Of a stretch of DNA of 33,338 nucleotides, positions 33,281-33,338 are shown in pieces (within the stretch, counting starts at the first letter, position 1; every line of letters starts with the position of its first letter). A model generated the notes under the pieces. That model had not been told where the DNA came from. It saw nothing but the letters and a program-made list of their open reading frames with translations, and did not search any database. Source of the stretch: Tetrahymena elliotti 4EA (Eukaryota > Ciliophora > Oligohymenophorea > Hymenostomatida > Tetrahymenidae); NCBI GenBank assembly GCA_000231825.2, contig JH720311.1, positions 488,319 through 521,656 of the forward strand, written 5' to 3'. Position numbers and translations under genes: made by a program.

Positions 33281-33338
33281 TTCCTAGCTAATAGGGACCT
33301 CGTATTTAAGATTTAGAGGTAATCCGAGAGCGAAAATA

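Overview
This window looks like nuclear DNA of an oligohymenophorean ciliate, most likely Tetrahymena or a close relative. It is extremely AT-rich. Every convincing gene reads TAA and TAG as glutamine and ends at TGA; BUD31 shows this clearly, because TAA codons fall where Gln fits and the frame closes on TGA at the expected length. Introns are short (39-234 nt), AT-rich and GT...AG. An assembly gap of 265 Ns lies at 21699-21963. All translations here use the ciliate code, so standard-code ORFs cut most genes into pieces.

Left part (1-21600), ordinary genes spaced by AT-rich DNA. Minus strand: a 797-aa von Willebrand factor A protein (702-3095), a doubtful ORF cluster (3693-4512), the spliceosomal protein BUD31 (7429-7881), an Asn/Gln/Ser-rich protein (8710-9654), a MORN-repeat protein with three introns (10151-12496) and a clear CFAP410/C21orf2 orthologue, a ciliary-base LRR protein (16168-16914). 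Plus strand: a 41-aa protein with high-expression-like codons (14343-14468), an arylamine N-acetyltransferase family protein with its Cys-His-Asp triad (18547-19407) and an unrecognised 220-aa protein in three exons (20789-21585).

Right part (after the gap), minus strand only. A 5.5-kb multi-exon receptor-like gene has a signal peptide, several LamG-like segments, Cys-rich repeats and C-terminal membrane helices. It is broken by single-base shifts, mostly in homopolymers, and by in-frame TGA codons (22134-27621). Upstream of it is an apparently intact UvrD/Rep-type SF1 helicase with five introns (28092-31004). Further upstream is a second, partial copy of the Cys-rich exon and its preceding intron (31610-32246).

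Other structure: three separate loci carry pairs of diverged direct repeats of about 250-290 bp (15.4-15.9 kb, 19.97-20.49 kb, 32.76-33.28 kb). A G10 tract faces a C-rich tract about 106 bp away (19535-19663); this arrangement resembles the polypurine guides flanking Tetrahymena internal eliminated sequences. No rRNA, tRNA, CRISPR array or bacterial-type operon was seen. The genes are functionally unrelated to each other; two (CFAP410 and possibly the MORN protein) point to cilia or the cortex.
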